This document shows positions 34,759-43,632 of a stretch of 64,000 nucleotides of DNA, one piece after another. Positions within the stretch are counted from its first letter, which is position 1, and each line of letters opens with the position of its first letter. The DNA is from Algoriphagus marincola DSM 16067 (GTDB lineage: Bacteria; Bacteroidota; Bacteroidia; Cytophagales; Cyclobacteriaceae), in NCBI RefSeq assembly GCF_000429405.1, contig NZ_AUBU01000001.1, positions 381,321 to 445,320 of the forward strand, given 5' to 3'. A program made the translations under genes and the position numbers. The notes below the pieces were generated by a model, which saw only the letters and a list, made by a program, of their open reading frames with translations, searched no databases and was not told where the DNA came from.

Positions 34759-37020
34759 CTACATTTTCAAATTCTCCATTTCCAACTGTGGTGCAAATGG
34801 CTGCTCATAGTAGCGTTTACCTGTTGCTTTGTATAAGGAATTGGCCAAGGCCGCAAATACCGGTGGGAAAAGTGGTTCGCCCAATCCGGTTGGATCTTCG
34901 TTATTTTCCACAAAGTGAACTTCGATTTTCTTCGGCGCTTCTTTATGCCGTATCATGCGGTACTTGTCAAAATTTCGTTTGGTGGGAGCTCCATTTTCGA
35001 AAGTCAGTTCTCCGAAAAAGGCATTTCCGATACCATCGACAATCGCACCTTCTCCCATGTTTCTAGCGGCATCCGGATTCACCACTATGCCACAATCTAC
35101 CGCTGCGTAGACTGACTCCACTACAGGTTGATTGTCTTTGATGACTGTGTCTACGACTTCAGCCACATAAGAATTATGACAGAAATAAGCAGATACACCA
35201 CGGCTGACATTTGATTGCTGGCTAGTCCAATTGGATTTGTCTCTTACCAGTTCCAAGACACCGGCATAGCGTTTGGGTTCGTAATCATTCCTTTCGCCTA
35301 CAGGATTGGTCTCTGCTCTTTTTAGCAATTCCAATCGGAACTCAATAGGATCCTTGCCCATTTCTTCTGCCAATTCATCCAAGAAGCTTTGTTCGGCACC
35401 TGCGATAAAGTTTGACCGCGGAGCACGGAAAGCTCCAATCGTGATATTGGAAGGGATATCCCAAGCTTCCGCCAGATAGTGATCGATCGCTCCAGCTGGA
35501 AATCGATTGGCATGAAGGGGAGTCTCTGGGATTCCTCCGGCTTTTACATGAAATGCCAACAAATTATTGTTTTCATCCAAAGCTGCTCGGTAAGTTGCTG
35601 AATAGGTGGGTCGATAGACTCCTGCAGACATGTCATCCTCGCGGGTGTAAACCATCTTCACAGGAGCTTGGATTTTTTGAGAAATCAAAGCCGCTTCGGT
35701 CATATGGTGACTATAAGCTCTTCGTCCAAATCCACCACCCATTCGAGCGAGGTTGATTTGGATATTTTCTTTTGGAATACCAAGTGCCTGGGCAATGGTT
35801 CCTGATATGAACTCCGGTGCCTGAGTTGGACCATAGATAATCGCTTTGTCCCCCTTCACATTCGCGAAGCAGTTCATCGGTTCCATGGTATTATGAGCGA
35901 GGAAAGGCGCAGTATAGGTTCGTTCCAAAACCTTGGCTGCTTTATTAAACATTCCCTCAGGATCTCCATCTCTTCGAACTACATTGCCTGGCTTTTGGAT
36001 ATATTCCGCCATTCGCGCTTTGTGGCGATTTGTATTTTCCAGTCCTGCCGGTACAACGGCTGTGCTGGTTCCGCCTCCTCGTCCTGCCATTGGGAAGGTT
36101 GTTTCCGGCGCTTTTTCCCATTCGGCTGTTAGGTTCTTCTTGGCTTGCATGACTTCCCAAGTCGAATTGCCTACTATCGCTACTACCTCAGGAAAAGTGG
36201 TGGTATCAAAGAAATTTCTAGCGTAGTCTTCTTTGAATAGGGAGATCGGGAAAGCGTCTATAATTCCGGACATGCCCATTACTGAGCTTTTGTCAAATGA
36301 CTTAAGTTGCATCCCAAAAGCAGGAGGCATGACCAACGCGGCATACTTCATTCCTTCGACCTTATGGTCAATAGCGAAGAGGGGCTTTCCGGTGATGATT
36401 TTTTGACCATCCACATTCTTCTTGGATGTTCCAATGATATTGAAATTCTTGATTTCCTTTAAGGTCACTTCCTCTGGTACTTCTAGTGTGGCCGCCAAAG
36501 AAGCCATTTCTCCATAATGCGCTTTATTGCCGGAGGCTTTGTGTTCAATTTGCCCTGCATTTGTGGTGATTTCTGAAGCGGGGACATTCCATGATTGTGC
36601 GGCAGCACTGACGAGCATGGCTCTTGCTGTGGCACCGGCCGTTCTCAAAGGAGTCCAACCTTGACGGATTCCTTGGCTTCCACCGGTAAATTGGCGATCA
36701 AAACGCTCCGGATAAAAATCTGCTTGCTCCACAAATACATGCTTCCAATCTGTGTCCAACTCCTCCGCTAAAATCATAGGCATGGAAGTCTTGACATTGG
36801 AGCCGAATTCCGGATTGGGAGAGTAAAGGGTCACGGCCCCATTTTCTCCTATTTTGATGTAGCTATTTAATTCAAACCATTCCTTGGGAAGGCCCATCAT
36901 TTCCTCTTCGGTGGGCTTACAACCAGCGAGCCAGGCAAAGCTGAGCATCATTCCACCTCCTGCCAAAGCCGAGGCTTTCAGGAAGGATCTTCTGTTCATT
37001 TTGGTATTTACAGTTGTCAT
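34759..37020 (-). CDS. Molybdopterin-binding subunit of a xanthine dehydrogenase-family oxidase (IorB-like)
   Basis: 753 residues with a twin-arginine signal (NRRSFLKASALAGGGMMLSF), typical of the isoquinoline 1-oxidoreductase type. The Moco-binding repeats are visible, for example GGGFGRRAYSHHMTEAALIS and GAFRAPRSNFIAGAEQSFLDELAEEMGKDPIEFR, and the catalytic Glu lies in GLGEP near the C-terminus (FVENNEDPTGLGEPLFPPVFAALANSL). It hydroxylates heteroaromatic compounds or aldehydes in the periplasm. It is transcribed after the [2Fe-2S] subunit (12-bp gap). The molybdopterin genes moaA, moeA, moaD, moeB and moaE lie further right. No FAD subunit or cytochrome is adjacent; the natural electron acceptor is unknown. 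Confidence 0.93.
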   Translation of the reverse strand: MTTVNTKMNRRSFLKASALAGGGMMLSFAWLAGCKPTEEEMMGLPKEWFELNSYIKIGENGAVTLYSPNPEFGSNVKTSMPMILAEELDTDWKHVFVEQADFYPERFDRQFTGGSQGIRQGWTPLRTAGATARAMLVSAAAQSWNVPASEITTNAGQIEHKASGNKAHYGEMASLAATLEVPEEVTLKEIKNFNIIGTSKKNVDGQKIITGKPLFAIDHKVEGMKYAALVMPPAFGMQLKSFDKSSVMGMSGIIDAFPISLFKEDYARNFFDTTTFPEVVAIVGNSTWEVMQAKKNLTAEWEKAPETTFPMAGRGGGTSTAVVPAGLENTNRHKARMAEYIQKPGNVVRRDGDPEGMFNKAAKVLERTYTAPFLAHNTMEPMNCFANVKGDKAIIYGPTQAPEFISGTIAQALGIPKENIQINLARMGGGFGRRAYSHHMTEAALISQKIQAPVKMVYTREDDMSAGVYRPTYSATYRAALDENNNLLAFHVKAGGIPETPLHANRFPAGAIDHYLAEAWDIPSNITIGAFRAPRSNFIAGAEQSFLDELAEEMGKDPIEFRLELLKRAETNPVGERNDYEPKRYAGVLELVRDKSNWTSQQSNVSRGVSAYFCHNSYVAEVVDTVIKDNQPVVESVYAAVDCGIVVNPDAARNMGEGAIVDGIGNAFFGELTFENGAPTKRNFDKYRMIRHKEAPKKIEVHFVENNEDPTGLGEPLFPPVFAALANSLYKATGKRYYEQPFAPQLEMENLKM

Positions 37021-37032
37021 GGTTTTCAGAGC

Positions 37033-37491
37033 TTAGAGGTTTTGTGAAGCGGTTTTAATGGCTGCCTTTATTCTGAGATAAGTTCCACAGCGACAGATGT
37101 TTCCATTCATTGCATTGTCGATGTCGGTATCGGATGGGCTAGGGTTTTGTGCCAAAAGGGCTGCCGCACTCATAATCTGACCTGCTTGGCAATAGCCACA
37201 TTGAGGAACATCATGCTCCAGCCAGGCTTTTTGAACCGGATGATCTCCATTTTCGGAAAGCCCTTCAATGGTAGTTACTTGTGCACCTTCTGCTGCCGAA
37301 ATCGGTAACTGACAGGAACGCACTGCATTCCCGTCCAAGTGAATGGTACAGGCACCGCATTGAGCGATACCGCAACCGAACTTAGTACCCACCAAATCCA
37401 GGTGATCTCTCAAAACCCAAAGTAGTGGGGTATTGGGATCGACATCGACCTGTTGGGATTTGCCGTTGATATTGAGGTTGAATTGAGCCAT
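37033..37491 (-). CDS. [2Fe-2S] subunit of the molybdo-hydroxylase (IorA-like)
   Basis: 152 residues. The plant-type cluster motif is [23 protein letters not shown] (four Cys), and the second cluster uses [11 protein letters not shown] and [14 protein letters not shown] in the helical C-terminal domain. Both clusters are complete. It passes electrons from the molybdenum centre and forms a heterodimer with the large subunit 12 bp downstream. It has no signal peptide itself and would be exported with the TAT-tagged partner. Confidence 0.94.
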   Translation of the reverse strand: MAQFNLNINGKSQQVDVDPNTPLLWVLRDHLDLVGTKFGCGIAQCGACTIHLDGNAVRSCQLPISAAEGAQVTTIEGLSENGDHPVQKAWLEHDVPQCGYCQAGQIMSAAALLAQNPSPSDTDIDNAMNGNICRCGTYLRIKAAIKTASQNL

Positions 37492-37565
37492 AATTCTAAA
37501 ATTTGATATCTAAGTTAATGATTTATAGTAGGCTAGCCCTTACTGAATTCAAATAAGCTATTCGC

Positions 37566-38015
37566 CTACTTCTCAATCTCGTGTGTATCTCGTACACTAC
37601 TGAAGGTCAAGGCAAGCATTTTCCATTCGGAACCTTCTTTTTGGTAGACTTCAGTCACTGTAAATTCATTCTCCACATCATTTCCTCTGACATGGGCTGT
37701 CAAGGTGATTCGGTTCCAAACAACTGCCGTATTCCCAAACAATTCGATAGCAGTATCATGAACAGCCGCATTTTTGTACCAAATGCTACCTGTTTCGATG
37801 ATTTCCAGTTCTCGTTCAGTCGTCCAGGTTCCGCTCATATGGACAAACTTGGCTTCAGGATGGAATAGGGGAGTGAGTTTGGCAATATCTTTATCAGCCA
37901 TCCATTTCCATTTATTCATGGAAAGTTCATAAACCTCTTTTTCGGTGGCGGATTGTGAAAATACTGTACTCGCGCTAAATAGCAACAGGGCAATTAGAAA
38001 TAAGTGTCTTTTCAT
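37566..38015 (-). CDS. Secreted SnoaL/NTF2-like protein
   Basis: 149 residues with a signal peptide (MKRHLFLIALLLFSASTVFSQ), then a cone-shaped NTF2-like domain: LTPLFHPEAKFVHMSGTWTTERELEIIETGSIWYKNAAV and FTVTEVYQKEGSEWKMLALTFSSVRDTHE. Similar proteins are found with molybdo-hydroxylase or other oxidoreductase genes, but their role is unclear. It is a separate minus-strand unit 74 bp upstream of the [2Fe-2S] subunit gene and may share its transcript. Confidence 0.82.
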   Translation of the reverse strand: MKRHLFLIALLLFSASTVFSQSATEKEVYELSMNKWKWMADKDIAKLTPLFHPEAKFVHMSGTWTTERELEIIETGSIWYKNAAVHDTAIELFGNTAVVWNRITLTAHVRGNDVENEFTVTEVYQKEGSEWKMLALTFSSVRDTHEIEK

Positions 38016-38105
38016 TTTTTGAGATTTTTAACAACAATATTCCTGATTTTTATACTGTTTCAATTATTCCTATCAAACCAATACTTACAAAATTCAAACA
38101 GCAAC

Positions 38106-38138
38106 AAAAAAAAAGCCGACTAGGTAAAGTCGGCTTTT
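38106..38138 (-). terminator. Intrinsic terminator of the fasciclin gene
   Basis: AAAAGCCGACT (38111-38121) pairs with AGTCGGCTTTT (38128-38138). On the minus strand a T-rich tract (38114-38106) follows. It is 24 bp beyond the fasciclin stop. Confidence 0.85.
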
Positions 38139-38161
38139 ATGTCATTTTGGATTCTTATACC

Positions 38162-38710
38162 TTATTCTGGTAGAAGTACCGTGTCAATCACGTGAATTAC
38201 TCCATTGGAACCTGCCAAATCAGCAGCTACAACGGTGGCGCCTCCGATCATTACTTTTCCATCTTGGATAGAGACAGTTAGCGTTTGACCGTTAAGTGTT
38301 GTTACTTCTTGTCCATCACTTAGATCACCAGACATTACATTACCTGATACTACATGGTAGGTAAGGATGCCAGTTAGGGCTTCTTTGCTCTCTGGCTCCA
38401 ATAATCCCTCAACAGTTCCAGCAGGAAGTGCTTCGAAAGCTGCATTGGTAGGTGCAAAAACGGTGAATGGTCCATCTCCACTTAAAGTCTCTACTAATCC
38501 AGCAGCCTGTACTGCTGCAACTAATGTGGTATGGTCAGGAGAACCTATTGCGATATCGACCACAGTATTCGACTCAACTGGGGTTTCTTCTACAACTTCT
38601 TCTACCATTGTTTCCTCTTCAGAGGATTCTTGTTTGGGAGCACTGCAAGCTGTCCATAAGCCAAGTGCTAGGAAGGTGGCGGCGAATGCCGTGATTTTGT
38701 TGATTTTCAT
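38162..38710 (-). CDS. Fasciclin (FAS1) domain lipoprotein
   Basis: 182 residues. Lipoprotein signal ([19 protein letters not shown], Cys 22), an acidic linker ([15 protein letters not shown]), and one FAS1 domain with the H1 motif [25 protein letters not shown] and ending in [19 protein letters not shown]1 domains mediate adhesion. It forms a single-gene unit upstream of the NTF2-like gene, with its own terminator. Surface location is likely. Confidence 0.93.
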   Translation of the reverse strand: MKINKITAFAATFLALGLWTACSAPKQESSEEETMVEEVVEETPVESNTVVDIAIGSPDHTTLVAAVQAAGLVETLSGDGPFTVFAPTNAAFEALPAGTVEGLLEPESKEALTGILTYHVVSGNVMSGDLSDGQEVTTLNGQTLTVSIQDGKVMIGGATVVAADLAGSNGVIHVIDTVLLPE

Positions 38711-38960
38711 TTTTCTTAAAGGGGTTTGATTTCTGTTTATTAACCACCCTAGTCGATTAAAGTTTAAGATGGCCTTTCATTAATGAATATTGAGGCTAAA
38801 AAACTCAATCAAATCGAGGGTTTTTAGAGTTTATCAATCTAGACCTTTAGCGGTCGAAAGTTTCGGGGCTGGTTATTTGATTTTTGTAAGTTTTGGTTTG
38901 AAAAGTGTCGCTAGAAATAGGAATTCACCACGAATTTTGTAAGACATTTCAATCACCCTT

Positions 38961-39767
38961 ATGAAATTTTGTAATCAATTCCATCGTCAATTTTCTAAAA
39001 CCTATATCTTTCAAGGAGTATCCTTTCTTTTGATAATCCTAGCATGCTTATGCTTAAGCAATGAGAAAGCTTTTGCTCAAGAGTCAGGGCAAAAGCACAT
39101 TGGAGGAACCATCACTGCTACCAATAATGGGATATCCATTATCCCTTCCTTTTCGCTTGGTCGCCCAGCGGTCTTTTTTGACTTGACTATGGGAGGAGAA
39201 CGCTTTTCCTTTGATCCCATGCTTCGTTTTGGAATGGATGGAAAGCCTTGGTCATTCGTACTTTGGGGAAGATATAAATTGATCAAAGACCGACGCTTTT
39301 CTTTGTCTGTAGGTGGTCATCCTGCTTTTTTGTTTCAAGAGGCACAGGTAATGGTGGAGGGACAACCTGAAATGAGAATGGTAGCCAATCGCTATGTGGC
39401 AGGTGAAATCAATTCCAGCTATCGATTGACGGATAGGTTTACCCTGAGATTGTACTACCTCAAAGGCATGGGTATTCAGGTGCTTGGGCCCAAAAATTCT
39501 GATTTTCTAGCTTTAAGTCCTGAATTTTCGGATATTCAATTAGCTGGTGAATACCGTATGGCGATCAATCCCCAGCTCTTTTTCCTAAAGGTTGATGAAA
39601 ATTCCGGGTTTTATATCAATTCGGGAATTACCTTGAAAAATGGAGAGTTTCCAGTTCAATTTCAGGCTTTTGCCAATAAAAAGCTCGATTCCACTATCCC
39701 AGGAGATGATTTGGTTTGGAACTTGAGTCTGCTGTATAAGTTTAATTCCTCATTTGAAAAAAAATAA
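38961..39767 (+). CDS. Outer-membrane beta-barrel-like secreted protein, unknown function
   Basis: 268 residues with a signal peptide (about 1-38, FLLIILACLCLSNEKAFAQ). The rest is made of alternating amphipathic beta-strands (for example FFDLTMGGERFSFDPMLRFG, FSLSVGGHPAFLFQ, YRLTDRFTLRLYYLKG), consistent with a porin-like or OMP barrel. No family is recognised. It is transcribed with the AraC regulator 3 bp downstream, which is an unusual pairing and may point to ligand-responsive control. Confidence 0.72.
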   Translation: MKFCNQFHRQFSKTYIFQGVSFLLIILACLCLSNEKAFAQESGQKHIGGTITATNNGISIIPSFSLGRPAVFFDLTMGGERFSFDPMLRFGMDGKPWSFVLWGRYKLIKDRRFSLSVGGHPAFLFQEAQVMVEGQPEMRMVANRYVAGEINSSYRLTDRFTLRLYYLKGMGIQVLGPKNSDFLALSPEFSDIQLAGEYRMAINPQLFFLKVDENSGFYINSGITLKNGEFPVQFQAFANKKLDSTIPGDDLVWNLSLLYKFNSSFEKK

Positions 39768-39770
39768 ATC

Positions 39771-40670
39771 ATGGATAATGCCGAAAGCCTACGAGAGTTT
39801 TATGAGAGAAAATTCAACTGGATTCCAGAAAACTTAGCCGCGGAAATCGGTCATTTCAATATTTTCCGACTGGAACCATACCTGGAGGGCAAAATGAAGA
39901 CCGTGCCCTACCGAAGGAGAGATTTTTATAAAATCATGCTGGTCAAAGGCCCGGGTACGGTTCACTATGCTGACCGAATCAATGAAGTTAAGAAACAGGC
40001 GCTTTCCTTTTCCAATCCGCTTGTACCTTACAAATGGGATAATTTGGCGCCCGATACGCAAGGGATTTACTGTATTTTCAACCCACATTTCTTTATGAAT
40101 TTCGGGCAGATCCAGCAATATGAGGTATTTCAGCCCAGTGGAAATCACATTTTTGAGCTGACAGACAAAGAGGTGGAGGCGGTTGAACTGATTTTTGAAA
40201 AAATGGAAGCAGAGTTCAATTCCGAATACAAATACAAATATGATGCGATCCGGGCTTTGATTTTGGAGCTGATTCATTTTGGGATGAAGCTGCAGCCTGC
40301 TGAGATTCAACAAACCCAACACGGAAACGCCTCCCTTCGGATTGCTTCCATTTTTTTGGAATTGCTGGAAAGGCAATTTCCCATCGATGAAACCCATCAG
40401 ACCATTGGAATCAGAAGCCCCTCAGACTTTGCAGATCAGCTTAATGTCCATGTCAATCACCTCAACCGGGCCGTCAAAGAAATGACCGGAAAGACGACCT
40501 CTCAGTTGATCGCCGATCGAGTATTGCAGGAATCCAAAATCCTACTGAAACAAAGCAACTGGAATGTATCCGAAATCGCTTATGGCTTGGGATTCAATGA
40601 AGTGACTCACTTCAATAATTTCTTCAAAAAGCATGTAAATTTATCTCCAACTCAGTTTAGAAAAGACTAA
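39771..40670 (+). CDS. AraC-family regulator with cupin-type N-terminus
   Basis: 299 residues. C-terminal HTH (about 200-299): FADQLNVHVNHLNRAVKEMTG and IAYGLGFNEVTHFNNFFKKHVNLSPTQFRKD. The N-terminus (about 20-180) is cupin-like. The start is 3 bp after the barrel protein stop. It could regulate that gene or the moaA unit 68 bp downstream, but no target site was identified. Confidence 0.9.
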   Translation: MDNAESLREFYERKFNWIPENLAAEIGHFNIFRLEPYLEGKMKTVPYRRRDFYKIMLVKGPGTVHYADRINEVKKQALSFSNPLVPYKWDNLAPDTQGIYCIFNPHFFMNFGQIQQYEVFQPSGNHIFELTDKEVEAVELIFEKMEAEFNSEYKYKYDAIRALILELIHFGMKLQPAEIQQTQHGNASLRIASIFLELLERQFPIDETHQTIGIRSPSDFADQLNVHVNHLNRAVKEMTGKTTSQLIADRVLQESKILLKQSNWNVSEIAYGLGFNEVTHFNNFFKKHVNLSPTQFRKD

Positions 40671-40738
40671 ATAGACAAATGAAACCATTCAGCCAATTTT
40701 GGCTTTATTACAAAAAGAAAAACTCTTAATCTAGCTTA

Positions 40739-41719
40739 ATGCTTGTCGATAGTTTCGGACGTATTCACGATTACCTCAGGATCTCACTTACAGATCACTG
40801 TAATTTCCGCTGCACTTATTGTATGCCGCAGGAAGAGATGGAGTGGATGCCTCAGTCCAAGCTGATGAGTAAGGATGAAGTGATCAATCTGGCAAAAACC
40901 TTCATTAATCTTGGGGTCAAAAAGATTAGATTGACCGGAGGAGAGCCTTTGGTAAGGAAAGAGTTTCCCGAGATTTTGGAGTATCTTTCTACCTATCCTG
41001 TTGAATTGACCCTGACCACAAATGGTGTTTTGATTCACAAACATATTGACGTATTGAAGAAAGCCGGTGTTCGCTCGGTCAATGTCAGTTTGGATACACT
41101 CAACCGTGAAAAATTCCTCAAACTAACCCGCAGAGATCAATTTGATTTGGTTTGGGAAAACATTCTCTTGCTCTCGCGAGAAGGCTTTCGTGTCAAAGTT
41201 AATGCGGTGGCGCTTCATGGCTTGATTGAGGACGAAATCTGCGATTTTGTGGCGATGACGGAGGAGCTTCCCATCCACATGCGATTCATCGAGTTTATGC
41301 CCTTCGCAGGGAATCATTGGCAAAGCAAGAAAGTGGTCACAGCGGCTCAAATGCTGGATTTGGTGAAGGAAAAGTATGAAATCGTCAAGCTGGAAGACAA
41401 AAAGCACGATACAGCCAAGAAATACAAAGTACCCGGTTTTGCCGGTACTTTTGCCTTTATCACTACCATGAGTGAGAACTTCTGTGCGGGCTGCAACCGA
41501 ATCCGTCTGACAGCAGATGGAAAAATCAAAAACTGTCTTTTTGGAAAGGAAGAATTGGATTTGTTGGGAGCCTTTCGAAAGGAAGAAAATGTGGAAGAAA
41601 TCATCCGGCTTTCCATTTCCAGAAAGCATAAAGCCTTGGGGGGACAATTTGACCCAGACTACCTGAAGGCTAATCCCGATGCCATCGAAAACAGAAGTAT
41701 GATCAAAATCGGAGGCTAA
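40739..41719 (+). CDS. moaA: GTP 3',8-cyclase (molybdopterin step 1)
   Basis: 326 residues. Radical SAM cluster CxxxCxxC at C21, C25 and C28 (DHCNFRCTYCMP). The C-terminal second [4Fe-4S] cluster is CxxC-x13-C at C249, C252 and C266. The C-terminus ends in SMIKIGG, with the conserved GG found in MoaA. It cyclises GTP to start molybdopterin synthesis, normally with MoaC; moaC is not in this window. moeA begins directly at the next base after the stop. Confidence 0.96.
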   Translation: MLVDSFGRIHDYLRISLTDHCNFRCTYCMPQEEMEWMPQSKLMSKDEVINLAKTFINLGVKKIRLTGGEPLVRKEFPEILEYLSTYPVELTLTTNGVLIHKHIDVLKKAGVRSVNVSLDTLNREKFLKLTRRDQFDLVWENILLLSREGFRVKVNAVALHGLIEDEICDFVAMTEELPIHMRFIEFMPFAGNHWQSKKVVTAAQMLDLVKEKYEIVKLEDKKHDTAKKYKVPGFAGTFAFITTMSENFCAGCNRIRLTADGKIKNCLFGKEELDLLGAFRKEENVEEIIRLSISRKHKALGGQFDPDYLKANPDAIENRSMIKIGG

Positions 41720-42895
41720 ATGATATCCGTTTCAGAAGCAAAATCCATCCTTCAAAAGCTTGATCTTCCGAATCGAACTATCAGCTTACCCATTTCTTCG
41801 GCCATAGGCCATTTTTTAGCCCAATCTGTCCAATCTAAAATCGATGTGCCTTCCTTTGACAACTCTGCCATGGATGGCTATGCCTTTGCTTGGGAGGAAG
41901 GAATTGATCGCTTGGAAGTAATGGGAGAGGCTGCTGCGGGCTCTTCTGACTTACCCAAAATCGAAAAAGGACAAGCAGTCCGAATCTTTACCGGAGCACC
42001 ACTGCCTGCAGGGGCAGATTCGGTGATCATGCAGGAAAAAGTGGCGCGGGCGGGTGATTTCATCCAATTTAAACCTGAGGATGTCACTCAGGGAAATCAT
42101 GTTCGCTATCGGGGAACGCAATGTAGACGGGGTGAGGTCGTGGCCGAAGTCGGTGCAAAGATTACTCCGGGCTTGGTCAGTCTCTTAGCCTCGGTGGGTG
42201 TAAATGAGGTGCAGGTATCCCTAGCTCCAAAAGTCGCCATCATCATTACTGGCAATGAAATCCAGGACTTGGGAAAGCCTCTCGATTCCGGTCAAATCTA
42301 CAATGCCAATGGCCCTGCCTTGGAGTCTTGGTTAAGAAACTTGGGAATCTCAGAAATAAATCAAATCAAGGTTCCGGATCAAAAAGAAGCTGTGGTAGAG
42401 GCCCTTTCCCAAGCGCTGGAGGAGTATGATTTGGTGATCTTTACCGGAGGGATCTCTGTGGGAGACTATGACTTTGTCAAAATCGCTGTAGAGGAAAACG
42501 GGATGAAACAGCTTTTCTACAAACTCAAGCAGAGACCCGGCAAACCCCTTTATGCTGGAGAAAAAGAGGGTAAGATCGTTTTTGCCCTGCCTGGAAACCC
42601 GGGTTCGGTACTTTCCTGCTTTATGCAGTACGTAAAGCCTGTCATTCAATCCTGGAAAAGAGATCCGGAAGCATGGAATCATTTTCAAAATCTTCCATTG
42701 GCTCAGGATTTTGATAAGAAAATTCCGCTCACCCAATTTCTGAAAGCAAGAATCCAAAATGGAAAAGTAGAGGTGCTTCAGGGTCAGGAATCCTTCAACT
42801 TGATTGCTTTTGGTTTGGCGGATGGATTTGTGGAGATACCGGAGGAGTCATCCCTTGTCGAATCGGGTACTTTGGTTAAATTTTATCCTTGGTGA
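41720..42895 (+). CDS. moeA: Molybdopterin molybdenumtransferase
   Basis: 391 residues. Motifs DNSAMDGYAF, GAPLPAGADSVIMQEKV, FTGGISVGDYDFVK and ALPGNPGSVLSCF match MoeA, which inserts molybdenum into adenylylated molybdopterin in the cytoplasm. The gene starts directly after the moaA stop and its TGA overlaps the ATG of the permease gene. No MogA/MoaB partner is nearby in this window. Confidence 0.96.
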   Translation: MISVSEAKSILQKLDLPNRTISLPISSAIGHFLAQSVQSKIDVPSFDNSAMDGYAFAWEEGIDRLEVMGEAAAGSSDLPKIEKGQAVRIFTGAPLPAGADSVIMQEKVARAGDFIQFKPEDVTQGNHVRYRGTQCRRGEVVAEVGAKITPGLVSLLASVGVNEVQVSLAPKVAIIITGNEIQDLGKPLDSGQIYNANGPALESWLRNLGISEINQIKVPDQKEAVVEALSQALEEYDLVIFTGGISVGDYDFVKIAVEENGMKQLFYKLKQRPGKPLYAGEKEGKIVFALPGNPGSVLSCFMQYVKPVIQSWKRDPEAWNHFQNLPLAQDFDKKIPLTQFLKARIQNGKVEVLQGQESFNLIAFGLADGFVEIPEESSLVESGTLVKFYPW

Positions 42896-43632
42896 TGGAA
42901 GACCTGATTTATTACGGCCTGTTTTTTTTGATGCCTTTTGCTGCGTTTTTGTATGCTTCGGTCGGGCATGGAGGAGCGAGTTCTTACCTGATGATTTTGG
43001 CTTTGTTGGGATTTGCTCCTGAGGAGATAAGGCCCACAGCCCTGATTCTGAATATGATGGTGTCCATGGCTTCCTTCCTTAATTACCGTAAGGCGGGAGA
43101 GTTTCCGACCAGTCTGTTTTGGTCACTTATTCTGTTTTCAATACCTGCGGCTTATTTGGGAGGAACTATCCTGCTAGATGCCTCCATTTACAAAAAAGTT
43201 CTGGGAGCACTTTTGCTTTTTCCGGCCTTGAAGTTTGCCGGAGTTTTCCCCATAGCCAAGGAAGTGAAAATAGAACGGGCTTGGTGGATGGGTCCGCTTT
43301 TGGGGATTTTGATCGGCTTTCTTTCCGGAATGATCGGAATCGGTGGGGGAATCATTCTTACTCCGATTGTCTTGATGTTGGGTTGGGCAGGAGTTAAGGA
43401 GACGGCAGCGCTGAGCGCCTTGTTTATCTTTTTGAATTCGGTAGCTGGCTTTTTTGGGGCAAGTATTTATGAAATCCCGATGAAAGAAGAACTTTGGATT
43501 TTGGTTCCTTTGACCGTGGCCGGTGGTATTTTAGGAGCTTATTTGGGAGCTAAACGCTTTTCTGTTAAGTCTTTGAAATACCTTTTGGCTTTCGTCCTGC
43601 TTTTTGCTTCGATTAAATTGATGCTATCCTAA
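42895..43632 (+). CDS. TauE/SafE-family sulfite/anion exporter
   Basis: 245 residues from ATG 42895, which overlaps the moeA stop (TGATG); TTG and GTG codons lie upstream but are less likely. Repeated hydrophobic segments and the motif GMIGIGGGIILTPIVLMLGWAGVKE (split glycine-rich loop) identify a TauE/SafE membrane permease, about eight helices. Such proteins export sulfite, sulfoacetate or other organic anions; this one lies in a molybdenum-cofactor operon, so molybdate-related sulfur or anion traffic is an inference. Its stop overlaps the convergent glucoamylase-family gene by 4 bp. Confidence 0.9.
   Translation: MEDLIYYGLFFLMPFAAFLYASVGHGGASSYLMILALLGFAPEEIRPTALILNMMVSMASFLNYRKAGEFPTSLFWSLILFSIPAAYLGGTILLDASIYKKVLGALLLFPALKFAGVFPIAKEVKIERAWWMGPLLGILIGFLSGMIGIGGGIILTPIVLMLGWAGVKETAALSALFIFLNSVAGFFGASIYEIPMKEELWILVPLTVAGGILGAYLGAKRFSVKSLKYLLAFVLLFASIKLMLS

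Noticed and set aside
40691..40704. Hairpin AGCCAA-TT-TTGGCT before moaA
   Set aside because: Six-bp stem with a weak T tract; too small to call a terminator with confidence.
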